From: Kiritimatiellales bacterium
GTDB taxonomy: Bacteria; Verrucomicrobiota; Kiritimatiellia; Kiritimatiellales; Pontiellaceae
Reading direction: 5' to 3'
Length of the DNA: 6,840 nt
Assembly (NCBI GenBank): GCA_015486775.1
Contig: WFRA01000121.1
Span: 1-6,840 of the forward strand
The notes below the pieces were generated by a model that was not told the DNA's origin, ran no database searches, and saw only the letters and a list, made by a program, of their open reading frames with translations. Made by a program: the position numbers and the translations under genes. This document shows, piece after piece, positions 1-5,152 of this stretch (the first letter of the stretch is position 1; each line of letters begins with the position of its first letter).

Positions 1-90
1 CGCCAGATCCACGCTTTCGTCGACGCGGGCGCTCAGTGAGTAGATGAGCCTCTTGATTCGTTCGAGTTCCTTTTCCAGATGCTTTGCCAT
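1..90 (-). CDS. phoU: PhoU, phosphate signalling/transport regulator (N-terminal 30 codons only)
   Basis: The minus strand from an ATG at 90 reads MAKHLEKELERIKRLIYSLS and continues with ARVDESVDLA to the window edge. This is the typical first helix of PhoU: a His-Leu-x-x-Glu-Leu-x-x-[IL]-[KR] start, then a small-residue stretch and a V-D/E-E-S-V segment. In the family PhoU is a cytoplasmic three-helix-bundle repeat protein of about 215-240 residues. It couples the Pst transporter to the PhoR/PhoB system and restrains both uptake and Pho signalling. The start is supported by an AGGAGA Shine-Dalgarno at 95-100, a few bases upstream. It follows pstB on the same strand, the standard pst operon order. 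The gene continues past the left edge, so its length and C-terminus cannot be judged. The first-helix match plus its place after pstB makes the call firm despite the short length. Confidence 0.85.
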   Translation of the reverse strand, partial: MAKHLEKELERIKRLIYSLSARVDESVDLA

Positions 91-104
91 GGGGTCTCCT
101 GCAT

Positions 105-167
105 ATTGCGTATTTCGTACTGCGTATCGCGTATTACGTACTGCGTATTTCGTATTTCGTATTTCGT
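105..167. repeat. Tandem array of nine 7-bp units (consensus AYTNCGT)
   Basis: Nine heptamers run head to tail without gaps: ATTGCGT, ATTTCGT, ACTGCGT, ATCGCGT, ATTACGT, ACTGCGT and then three copies of ATTTCGT. Positions 1, 5, 6 and 7 of the unit are constant (A, C, G, T), and position 2 is only T or C. The array lies in the pstB-phoU gap and would be transcribed with the operon. Degenerate short tandem units like this are typical of dispersed intergenic repeats rather than coding DNA. Function is unknown. It could be a simple expandable repeat, a mobile miniature repeat family, or part of an RNA hairpin together with the inverted copy at 194-211. Confidence 0.8.
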
Positions 168-211
168 ATATTTTTTCGGCTTGCGGGTGTTTAACGCAAT
201 ACGCAGTACGT
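136..211. repeat. Long-range inverted repeat (13-bp arms) linking the heptamer array to its opposite-strand copy
   Basis: The 13-mer ACGTACTGCGTAT at 136-148 has its exact reverse complement at 199-211, separated by 50 nt. The reverse-complement arm belongs to a short opposite-orientation piece of the same heptamer family: ACGCAAT at 194-200 is the complement of the unit at 105-111. In the pstB-phoU transcript this could fold into a stem with an A/U-rich loop. No run of U follows in the minus-strand direction, so it does not look like an intrinsic terminator. A role as an mRNA-stability or processing element between pstB and phoU is possible but not shown. Confidence 0.65.
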
Positions 212-220
212 CATACCTGT

Positions 221-1042
221 TTATCCGAATCTTCCGGTAATATAGTTTTCCGTCTGCGGGTTTTCGGGGTTGGTAAACAGTTGCCGGGTTTTTCCGAATT
301 CTACCAGCACGCCTTCATACATGAAAGCGGTAAGGTCGGAAACACGGGCGGCCTGCTGCATGTTGTGGGTCACGATGACGATGGTGTAGTTTTTCCGCAG
401 CTCGCCAACCAGATCCTCGATCTTGGCCGTGGCCTTGGGGTCGAGCGCGGAGGTGGGTTCGTCCATCAGCAGGATTTCCGGCTTGATGGCCAGCGCGCGC
501 GCAATGCAGAGGCGCTGCTGCTGGCCGCCGGACATGCCGAGGGCGTTGGCGGAGAGACGGTCTTTCACCTCGTCCCAGATGGCGGCCTGCCGAAGGCTCC
601 TTTCGACGACCTCGTTCAGCTCCTGCCGGTTTTTCACGCCCTGCAGGCGCGGCCCGTAGGCCACGTTGTCGAAGATGGTTTTCGGAAAGACGTTGGGCTT
701 CTGGAAAACCATGCCGACGCGGGCGCGCAGGGTGACGACGTCGATGTTCCGGTCGTAGATATTGTGGCCGTCAAAGATCATTTCCCCGGCGGCGCGAGTG
801 GAGGGGATCAGGTCGTTCATGCGGTTGATGGAGCGCAGCAGGGTGCTTTTCCCGCAGCCGCTCGGGCCGATCATCGCGGTGACTTTTTTCTTCGGGATTT
901 TCAAGCTCACTTTGCGGACGGCCTCGAAGTCGCCATAGAACAACGAAAAGTCCCGCGCCTCGACCTGCGTTTCGGCTGCCGGGCCGGCTTCACCATACTC
1001 GGCGAACGTGTCGATTTTCTTCATCGTGATTTCTTCGGTCAT
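221..1042 (-). CDS. pstB: PstB, phosphate ABC transporter ATP-binding subunit
   Basis: This is the 273-residue cytoplasmic ATPase that powers the high-affinity phosphate importer, working as a dimer under the PstC/PstA membrane pair. All ABC motifs are intact: Walker [10 protein letters not shown] (59-67), Q-loop Q114 in [10 protein letters not shown], signature MSGGQQQR (170-177), Walker B ILLMDEP (190-196) with catalytic E195, D-loop SALD (198-201) and switch H226 in THNMQQAAR. The C-terminal ENYITGRFG is a PstB family hallmark. Length is near the usual 250-275, with a short N-terminal extension of about 25 residues. The ATG at 1042 is preferred because GGAAGGA (1051-1057) sits 8 nt upstream. 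An upstream start at 1111 in the same frame would overlap pstA by 32 nt, and an ATG at 1024 has only a weak site. It lies 37 nt after pstA and precedes phoU. The signature has Met in place of the usual Leu, a mild change. Confidence 0.97.
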   Translation of the reverse strand: MTEEITMKKIDTFAEYGEAGPAAETQVEARDFSLFYGDFEAVRKVSLKIPKKKVTAMIGPSGCGKSTLLRSINRMNDLIPSTRAAGEMIFDGHNIYDRNIDVVTLRARVGMVFQKPNVFPKTIFDNVAYGPRLQGVKNRQELNEVVERSLRQAAIWDEVKDRLSANALGMSGGQQQRLCIARALAIKPEILLMDEPTSALDPKATAKIEDLVGELRKNYTIVIVTHNMQQAARVSDLTAFMYEGVLVEFGKTRQLFTNPENPQTENYITGRFG

Positions 1043-1050
1043 AAATGAGT

Positions 1051-1057
1051 TCCTTCC
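1051..1057 (-). promoter_or_regulatory. Ribosome binding site deciding the pstB start
   Basis: GGAAGGA on the minus strand lies 8 nt before the ATG at 1042. It lies in the 37-nt gap after the pstA stop, which supports the 273-residue start over the longer open frame that would begin inside pstA. Confidence 0.7.
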
Positions 1058-1079
1058 ATGTTCAACATTCTGCGGTTCG

Positions 1080-2426
1080 TCATCCACGGAGTTTTTTTGA
1101 GATTCGCGCACGCATCAGGATGGCGGCAAGGTTTAGAAGCAGGACAATGGCGACGAGCGTGAAGACCATGCCGTATTGGACGTGCCGTATTTCGTCGACC
1201 GCCTCGTGCTCGGTGCAGAGGTTGTAGATATTCCAGGGCAGCGCAGGGGTGGGCTGGCTCAACGTTTCCCATATTTTGAGCGGCGCACCGACGCTGACCG
1301 CGGCGGTGAAGATGATCGGCGCGGTTTCGCCGGCGGCGCGGCCCATGCTGATGACAATGCCGGTCAGGATTCCGGGAAGCGATGCGGGGAGTATGACGCT
1401 CATGATCGTGTGCCAGCGCCCGGCGCCGAGGCCGAGCGCCGCCTCCTTGTAGGTGCGCGGCACGGCAAGGATCGCCTCTTCCGATGAGCGGATGATGGTC
1501 GGCAGGATCAGCAGCGAGAGAGTCAACGATCCGGCCAGCACGCTCTTGGAGTCGGAGACATGGATGGTGTTCAAGAAGAAGGCGAGGCCAAAGAGGCCAA
1601 AGACAATGCTCGGCACACCGGCAAGGGTGCTGATGCAGATGCGCAGGAAGCTGACGACGCGCCCCTCTTTGGCATATTCGCAGAGGTAGATGGCGGCGAC
1701 CACGCCCATAGGAATGGCAAAAAGCATGGCACCAAGCGTGAGATAGAGCGTGCCGAGCACCTCGGGCCAGATGCCGCCGAAGATATGCGAGTCTTTGGAG
1801 GTATCGGTGATGAATTGCCAGTAGAAGGTTTGCTTCGGGCGCATCATCTCCTCGATGTGATCCTCCAGATAGGGGAAAAGCGGTTCGAGCTTGGTGCCTT
1901 TGAACAGGTCGATGCGCGGCTTCTCGACCAGCACGCCCATGGCTTCGGGGTTGGAATAATCCCACTCTTCGGAATAGAGCACTTCGTGGAGCTTAACGAG
2001 CGTGCGATCCCAGCGGGTCTGGCCATACTGCTGGCGAAGCAGAACAGGCATGCGCTCGCCGGGGATCGGGCCAAGCAAAACCTTGATTCCCTTTTCAACC
2101 TCGCGGAAAGGTTTCTTGTAGGCGCGCCGCTCGGAGCGTTCCATTCCCTTCATTTCCGACTCGAAATCATTGAGCATTTGATAGACCGGAGCGCGTGCGG
2201 CGGCCACCTCGGCGGCTTCGGCACGATATTTCTCCGCGTTGCCGCGGCCAAACTGCTCAAGCATGACGCGCCGGTGCTCGATAGTCCCCTTGAAGACAAA
2301 GGCCTTCGACCCGCGCCAGATGATCGGCGCCAGGATCAGCAGTAGCGCCACGGCCATCACCGCAATCGCAATCAGCCCTAGGCCGGAGAAGGCTTTGTCC
2401 AAAAGTTTTCGGGTTTCGAGACGCAT
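1080..2426 (-). CDS. pstA: PstA, phosphate ABC transporter permease with a large periplasmic insertion
   Basis: One of the two membrane subunits forming the phosphate channel with PstC. Hydrophobic segments appear at about 16-37, 222-248, 259-288, 297-313, 350-375 and 418-440, six in all. The cytoplasmic EAA loop that docks on PstB is clear at about 326-349 ([20 protein letters not shown] then LP). It is followed by a GRAAGETAP segment (362-370) typical of PstA. The protein has 448 residues against about 300 in E. coli. The excess is a charged, largely helical stretch between the first and second membrane segments (about 38-220), expected to face the periplasm. The ATG at 2426 is 3 nt after the pstC stop, so translational coupling is likely, and only a weak GGA-type site precedes it. 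The insertion has no function I recognise. Some PstA proteins carry an N-terminal extra domain (DUF3333), but I cannot equate the two from sequence alone. Confidence 0.95.
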   Translation of the reverse strand: MRLETRKLLDKAFSGLGLIAIAVMAVALLLILAPIIWRGSKAFVFKGTIEHRRVMLEQFGRGNAEKYRAEAAEVAAARAPVYQMLNDFESEMKGMERSERRAYKKPFREVEKGIKVLLGPIPGERMPVLLRQQYGQTRWDRTLVKLHEVLYSEEWDYSNPEAMGVLVEKPRIDLFKGTKLEPLFPYLEDHIEEMMRPKQTFYWQFITDTSKDSHIFGGIWPEVLGTLYLTLGAMLFAIPMGVVAAIYLCEYAKEGRVVSFLRICISTLAGVPSIVFGLFGLAFFLNTIHVSDSKSVLAGSLTLSLLILPTIIRSSEEAILAVPRTYKEAALGLGAGRWHTIMSVILPASLPGILTGIVISMGRAAGETAPIIFTAAVSVGAPLKIWETLSQPTPALPWNIYNLCTEHEAVDEIRHVQYGMVFTLVAIVLLLNLAAILMRARISKKLRG

Positions 2427-2429
2427 GGC

Positions 2430-3557
2430 TTATTTTCCAAGTTTTTTGCGGGAGCGCCTGACGATGATTTCACTGGCGAGGTTCATGATGAAGGAGAAGG
2501 CGAGCAGGCAGAAGGCCATGGCGAAGAGCACATGGAAGCGCGCGGAGCCGGTAATGTGGTCGGCCTCGCCCATGTCGCCGGCAATGGTGGCGGTGAGCGT
2601 GCGCACGGGCTGGAGCATGTTGTACCACGGGTCGGGAATGCGCGCCGCGTTGCCCGAGGCCATCCAGACCACCATCGTCTCGCCGATGGCACGCATGACC
2701 CCGAGGATCACGGCGGCGAGGATGCCGCTGATGGAGGCGGGGATGATGGTCTTGATGATCGTCTCGGCGCGGGTGGCGCCCAGCGCGTACGAACCTTCGC
2801 GCAGCTCGCGGCCGGCGGCCTGCAGCGCATCCTCCGAAACGCTGACCACCGTCGGCAGCGCCATGATGCCGAGAATGACCGATACGTTCAGCGCATTGGT
2901 GCCGGAGCTAATCTCCACCCCGGAAAGCTGCCTAGCAACATGGTGGATCAAAAGAAAGGCCAAAATTCCAAGGGTTGGAAAAACGACTGCGCCAAGTTTT
3001 TTCGACCCGCTAAACCGGCCGAGGACCAGATCGCCGAGTACTGTGACCAACAGCGCAAGAATCGGACCGAGGATAATCCACGCCCCGGCAGAGAGGATGG
3101 CGCCGCCATGGTTTTGCAGAAGTGGCGCGAAAACAACCAGCGCAAAGAAGCCGTAGGCGACAGAGGGGATGGCCGCCAGGACTTCAATGACTGGTTTAAC
3201 AAATTGCCGGACATGGAAGGGAAGCAGGTCGCTCAGGCAGACGGCCGCGGCAATGCCGAGGGGGACGGCAACCACGATTGCGCCCAGCGTGACGAGACCT
3301 GTTCCCATGAAAATCGGGAGCGCGCCAAATTCGGCCGGGTGGCCGGAGGGATACCAGTGCGCGCTGGTGAAGAATTCCCTGAATCCCTCCTCCTTAAAGA
3401 AGGGAACGGCATCCTTTAGGATAAAGTAAAAGATAAAAAACACCGCAAAGGTGGAGAGCGAGGTAACCAAAAAAAGGAATCCCTGCCCCAGCAGGGTTCC
3501 GAACCGCTGACGGCGACTCGCGGCGCTGCTCATGATTAGGCTGGAACTTGTTTGCAT
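2430..3557 (-). CDS. pstC: PstC, phosphate ABC transporter permease
   Basis: First gene of the pst operon here and partner of PstA in the inner-membrane phosphate channel. Family features include the first membrane helix at about 27-48, a conserved region around VIEVLAAIPSVAYGFFALVV (123-142), the EAA loop (about 252-279, LREGSYALGATRAETI then IKTIIPAS) and RAIGETMVVWMASGN (289-303). At 375 residues it is longer than E. coli PstC (319). Much of the excess lies at about 148-221, where two further hydrophobic stretches (about 154-178 and 189-206) flank a short basic loop. The ATG at 3557 is given as the start. An in-frame ATG at 3533 (MSSAASRRQRF) is equally possible, because neither has a clear ribosome binding site. 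It is transcribed divergently from the winged-helix gene at 3700, sharing a 142-nt region with a perfect palindrome. Confidence 0.95.
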   Translation of the reverse strand: MQTSSSLIMSSAASRRQRFGTLLGQGFLFLVTSLSTFAVFFIFYFILKDAVPFFKEEGFREFFTSAHWYPSGHPAEFGALPIFMGTGLVTLGAIVVAVPLGIAAAVCLSDLLPFHVRQFVKPVIEVLAAIPSVAYGFFALVVFAPLLQNHGGAILSAGAWIILGPILALLVTVLGDLVLGRFSGSKKLGAVVFPTLGILAFLLIHHVARQLSGVEISSGTNALNVSVILGIMALPTVVSVSEDALQAAGRELREGSYALGATRAETIIKTIIPASISGILAAVILGVMRAIGETMVVWMASGNAARIPDPWYNMLQPVRTLTATIAGDMGEADHITGSARFHVLFAMAFCLLAFSFIMNLASEIIVRRSRKKLGK

Positions 3558-3664
3558 GGGGAAAGAGTGGGACGGGAATGTTAGGACAAGATTAGCGTTG
3601 GATTAAAATGGCGTTGCAATCTCGGGTGCAGGCTCGAAAACGCATGAATTTTTTAAATTTGGCT

Positions 3665-3690
3665 TTATCACACCTAGCTAGGTGTGATAA
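3665..3690. promoter_or_regulatory. Perfect 26-bp palindrome, probable operator
   Basis: The half site TTATCACACCTAG (3665-3677) is followed directly by its exact reverse complement CTAGGTGTGATAA (3678-3690). All 13 base pairs match with no spacer. It lies 9 nt before the GTG start of the tandem winged-helix gene and overlaps its likely -10 box, so a bound protein would block transcription. ArsR-type repressors typically bind imperfect 12-2-12 style inverted repeats in just this position. I infer autoregulation and possibly control of the divergent pst operon. A hairpin in RNA is the other reading, but no U-run follows and its place at a divergent promoter argues for a DNA operator. Confidence 0.8.
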
Positions 3691-3691
3691 T
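3683..3691 (+). promoter_or_regulatory. Extended -10 promoter element for the winged-helix gene
   Basis: TGTGATAAT matches the extended -10 form TGnTATAAT at all but one position. A weak -35 candidate, TTGGCT (3659-3664), is about 21 bp away, which is too long, but extended -10 promoters can do without it. Transcription would begin at about 3698-3700, right at the GTG start codon, implying a leaderless or nearly leaderless mRNA. The element overlaps the right half of the palindrome. Confidence 0.5.
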
Positions 3692-3699
3692 CGTTCGTT

Positions 3700-4251
3700 G
3701 TGCAAAACTTAAGTCCAACCCTGTGGAGAACCTGTCGAGTCCTTGCAGTTCCCGTGCGCCTGAATCTCTTGCGGGCTCTGTTCGCCGAGCGCGAGGCATC
3801 GGTGGCGGTTCTAGCTCTCGAAACAGGAATCCTCGAGTCGATTGCAAGCACCCAGCTACGGCTTCTTAACTCGCGCGGCCTGATTTCGGCGCGCCCTGAA
3901 GGTCGATGGGTGTTCTATTCGACCGCTCCAAACCCCTCGGTCGAACATGCCTCCGCCATATTGAAGTCCATAAGGAAATGTTGCGGCACCGGCATGGAAA
4001 ACGAAGATCTCATAAAAATGGCAACCGCCTTTACCCACCAACGCCGCATTGCGATCGCAAAGCAGTTGAGCCAGCGAGCCTGCACCTTTCCAGAACTTTC
4101 CCTGAAGGCGCAAATTTCCGCCCCCGCCCTCTACCGGCATCTGGGAAAGTTGATGGATCGGAACATGGTGAAGATGGAAAAGGATCGCTATCTGTTGAAA
4201 AGTCCACGAAACCCGTTTGGACGAACCCTGCTGGAAATCGTAGCAAGGTGA
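3700..4251 (+). CDS. Tandem ArsR-like winged-helix transcriptional regulator
   Basis: A 183-residue protein that appears to hold two winged-helix DNA-binding domains. The first (about 10-77) has the ArsR layout: PVRLNLLRALF, a helix-turn-helix ending STQLRLLNSRGLI, then a wing with the hallmark EGRWVFYS. After a linker (about 78-102) the second (about 104-183) repeats the pattern: HQRRIAIAKQLSQRACTFPE, then ISAPALYRHLGKLMDRNMVK and a wing ending DRYLLKS. ArsR proteins are normally single-domain dimers of about 100 residues, so this chain may act as a built-in pseudo-dimer. The ArsR metal-site motif ELCVCDL is absent. The cysteines are C12, C94-C95 in the linker and C128, so metal or redox sensing is possible but unsupported. 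A stop at 3688-3690 fixes the frame opening, leaving GTG 3700 as the best start, with no Shine-Dalgarno. The position between pst and a PhoB-type gene suggests phosphate-linked control. The ligand is unknown. Confidence 0.85.
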   Translation: MQNLSPTLWRTCRVLAVPVRLNLLRALFAEREASVAVLALETGILESIASTQLRLLNSRGLISARPEGRWVFYSTAPNPSVEHASAILKSIRKCCGTGMENEDLIKMATAFTHQRRIAIAKQLSQRACTFPELSLKAQISAPALYRHLGKLMDRNMVKMEKDRYLLKSPRNPFGRTLLEIVAR

Positions 4252-4429
4252 AGATAACTCCTCGTCGGTTTCCATCCGTTGCATGGCCTCGGACATTTTC
4301 TCCGGCGTGCGAACGTTGACTACCAACTCGGACTTGTACGACTCCACGATTTCCTGTGGACTGCCTGCGTCGGAAACAATGGCAGGCAGGCGGCAGCGAT
4401 GATCTGGAAGGTTTCGTATTCGAACAGGT
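4252..4429 (-). pseudogene. Relic of a GT4-type glycosyltransferase C-terminal domain, frameshifted
   Basis: The gap between two convergent genes carries decayed coding sequence on the minus strand. From about 4389 to 4252 one frame reads LPAIVSDAGSPQEIVE, then SELVVNVRTPEKMSEAM and RMETDEEL. This follows the sugar-nucleotide-binding end of GT-B glycosyltransferases (pattern G-L-P-V-I-V-S-D-x-G-G-P-x-E-I-V, then L-V-V, P-E-x-x-x-E-A and a D-x-E-L helix). A second frame, one base off, gives DLFEYETFQIIAAA (4430-4389), matching the ETFG helix just before it, so a one-base loss near 4381 would join them. The second Glu of the family's E-x7-E motif is missing. The fragment has no start, is about 60 residues of a roughly 370-residue family, and ends where the flanking genes begin. 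I infer debris of a gene lost by rearrangement. The call rests on motif reading only. Confidence 0.6.
4361..4389. repeat. Short inverted repeat between convergent genes
   Basis: CTGCCTGC at 4361-4368 pairs exactly with GCAGGCAG at 4382-4389 across a 13-nt loop. It lies between the 3' ends of the winged-helix gene and the response regulator gene, where a bidirectional terminator would be expected. Neither strand has a U-run after the stem, so it is at best an atypical terminator. It coincides with the frame break in the glycosyltransferase relic. Confidence 0.4.
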
Positions 4430-5125
4430 CTACTCTTCTTCCCGCATCCGGTAGCCCACTCCCCGGACGGTCTCGACAATCTCTCCTTCCGGATCGATCT
4501 TGCGGCGAATCCCGACAATCTGGACGTCCACCGAACGCTCCGAAATGTCTAGTTCCCGGCCATGTACGCCAACGATGATGTCCTTGCGGGAAAAGACGCG
4601 CCCGGGCTGGCGGGCAAGCATGAGCAGGGCACGGAAGTCGTTGCGGGTGAGGTCGGCCTTTTTGCCGTCCACCTCCACGGCATAGCGGATCGGATCGATG
4701 GCGAGGTTGTGGATATGGATGGTTTCCGTATCCGAAGCGGCGGGGGCGGCACCGCTTCTGCGCATGACCGTCTCAATCCGGGCACGAAGCTCGTCCACGC
4801 CAAAAGGCTTGGGTATGTAGTCGTCCGCGCCCTGTTCAAGGCCAACCACAACATCCTCCTCGTGATCCAGCGCGGAAATCATGATGATCGGGGTGCTGCG
4901 GGTTTTCGAATAGTTTCTCAATTGCCGGCAGACCTCGATGCCGTTGAGCCCGGGCAGCATGACATCCAGCAAGACCATATCGGGATCCAGTCCGGGGACG
5001 ATCAGGAGGGCGGCTTCTCCCGAATCGGCGAACTGCACGTTCCAGCCATCCTTTTCCAGGTTGACCTTCACCAGTTCCTGGATGGAGGGGTCATCCTCCA
5101 CCACCAGTATTTTTCGGAGATTCAT
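4430..5125 (-). CDS. phoB: OmpR/PhoB-family response regulator, probable PhoB
   Basis: A 231-residue two-component transcription factor. The receiver domain (about 4-121) has the acidic pair D11-D12 in VVEDDP, phosphoacceptor D54 in LLDVMLPG, S84 in MISAL and K106 in PKPF, so it should be phosphorylatable. The C-terminal OmpR-type winged helix (about 136-228) has DLTRNDFRALLML, the recognition-helix region SERSVDVQIVGIRRKI and the wing ETVRGVGYR. ATG 5125 is chosen because GGAGG (5132-5136) lies 7 nt upstream; a TTG at 5143 in the same frame is less likely. It follows the TPR gene by 27 nt and so is probably in that operon. Proximity to pstCAB-phoU argues for PhoB, the activator of phosphate-starvation genes. 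Other OmpR-family members look alike, and no PhoR-type kinase lies beside it here. Confidence 0.85.
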   Translation of the reverse strand: MNLRKILVVEDDPSIQELVKVNLEKDGWNVQFADSGEAALLIVPGLDPDMVLLDVMLPGLNGIEVCRQLRNYSKTRSTPIIMISALDHEEDVVVGLEQGADDYIPKPFGVDELRARIETVMRRSGAAPAASDTETIHIHNLAIDPIRYAVEVDGKKADLTRNDFRALLMLARQPGRVFSRKDIIVGVHGRELDISERSVDVQIVGIRRKIDPEGEIVETVRGVGYRMREEE

Positions 5126-5131
5126 GTGCGG

Positions 5132-5136
5132 GCCTC
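5132..5136 (-). promoter_or_regulatory. Ribosome binding site deciding the response-regulator start
   Basis: GGAGG on the minus strand with 7 nt to the ATG at 5125. It would fall inside the coding region if the upstream TTG at 5143 were used, which favours the 231-residue form. Confidence 0.75.
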
Positions 5137-5152
5137 CATTCAATCAACAGCA

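Larger units (their letters stand above)
3558..3699. promoter_or_regulatory. Divergent promoter region between pstC and the winged-helix regulator
   Basis: These 142 nt separate two divergent start codons, so promoters for both directions should lie here. For the plus strand there is a good extended -10 box beside the palindrome (see 3683-3691). For the minus strand (pst), candidate -10 hexamers are TTTAAT at 3607-3602 and GATAAA at 3669-3664, neither with a convincing -35. PhoB-activated promoters usually lack a good -35, but I found no convincing pair of 11-bp-spaced Pho-box half sites. The region is A/T-rich around 3648-3668. Confidence 0.55.

Noticed and set aside
105..167. CRISPR array
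   Set aside because: The units are 7 bp with no unique spacers; this is a simple tandem repeat.
44..1048. Plus-strand open frame opposite pstB and the repeat array
   Set aside because: Its start translates the heptamer repeat and the rest is the complement of intact pstB; no motif and no plausible start site.
1039..1965. 308-codon minus-strand frame overlapping pstA
   Set aside because: Its His/Arg-rich translation is an out-of-frame reading of pstA, which has full family motifs in the other frame.
2532..3419. Plus-strand open frame opposite pstC
   Set aside because: It is the complement of pstC, with low-complexity charged translation and no recognisable domain.
3602..3640. Pho box upstream of pstC
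   Set aside because: Two TGCA-containing 7-mers occur on the minus strand, but they are 12 bp apart and match the CTGTCAT half site poorly, so no operator is claimed.
3684..3869. Alternative plus-strand frame starting with GTG inside the palindrome
   Set aside because: It is short, overlaps the winged-helix gene in another frame, and has no recognisable domain.
4361..4389. Intrinsic bidirectional terminator
   Set aside because: The 8-bp stem has a 13-nt loop and no U-run on either side. It is kept only as an inverted repeat.
5126..5143. TTG start extending the response regulator by six residues
   Set aside because: It would place the strong GGAGG site inside the gene; the ATG at 5125 has ideal spacing from it.
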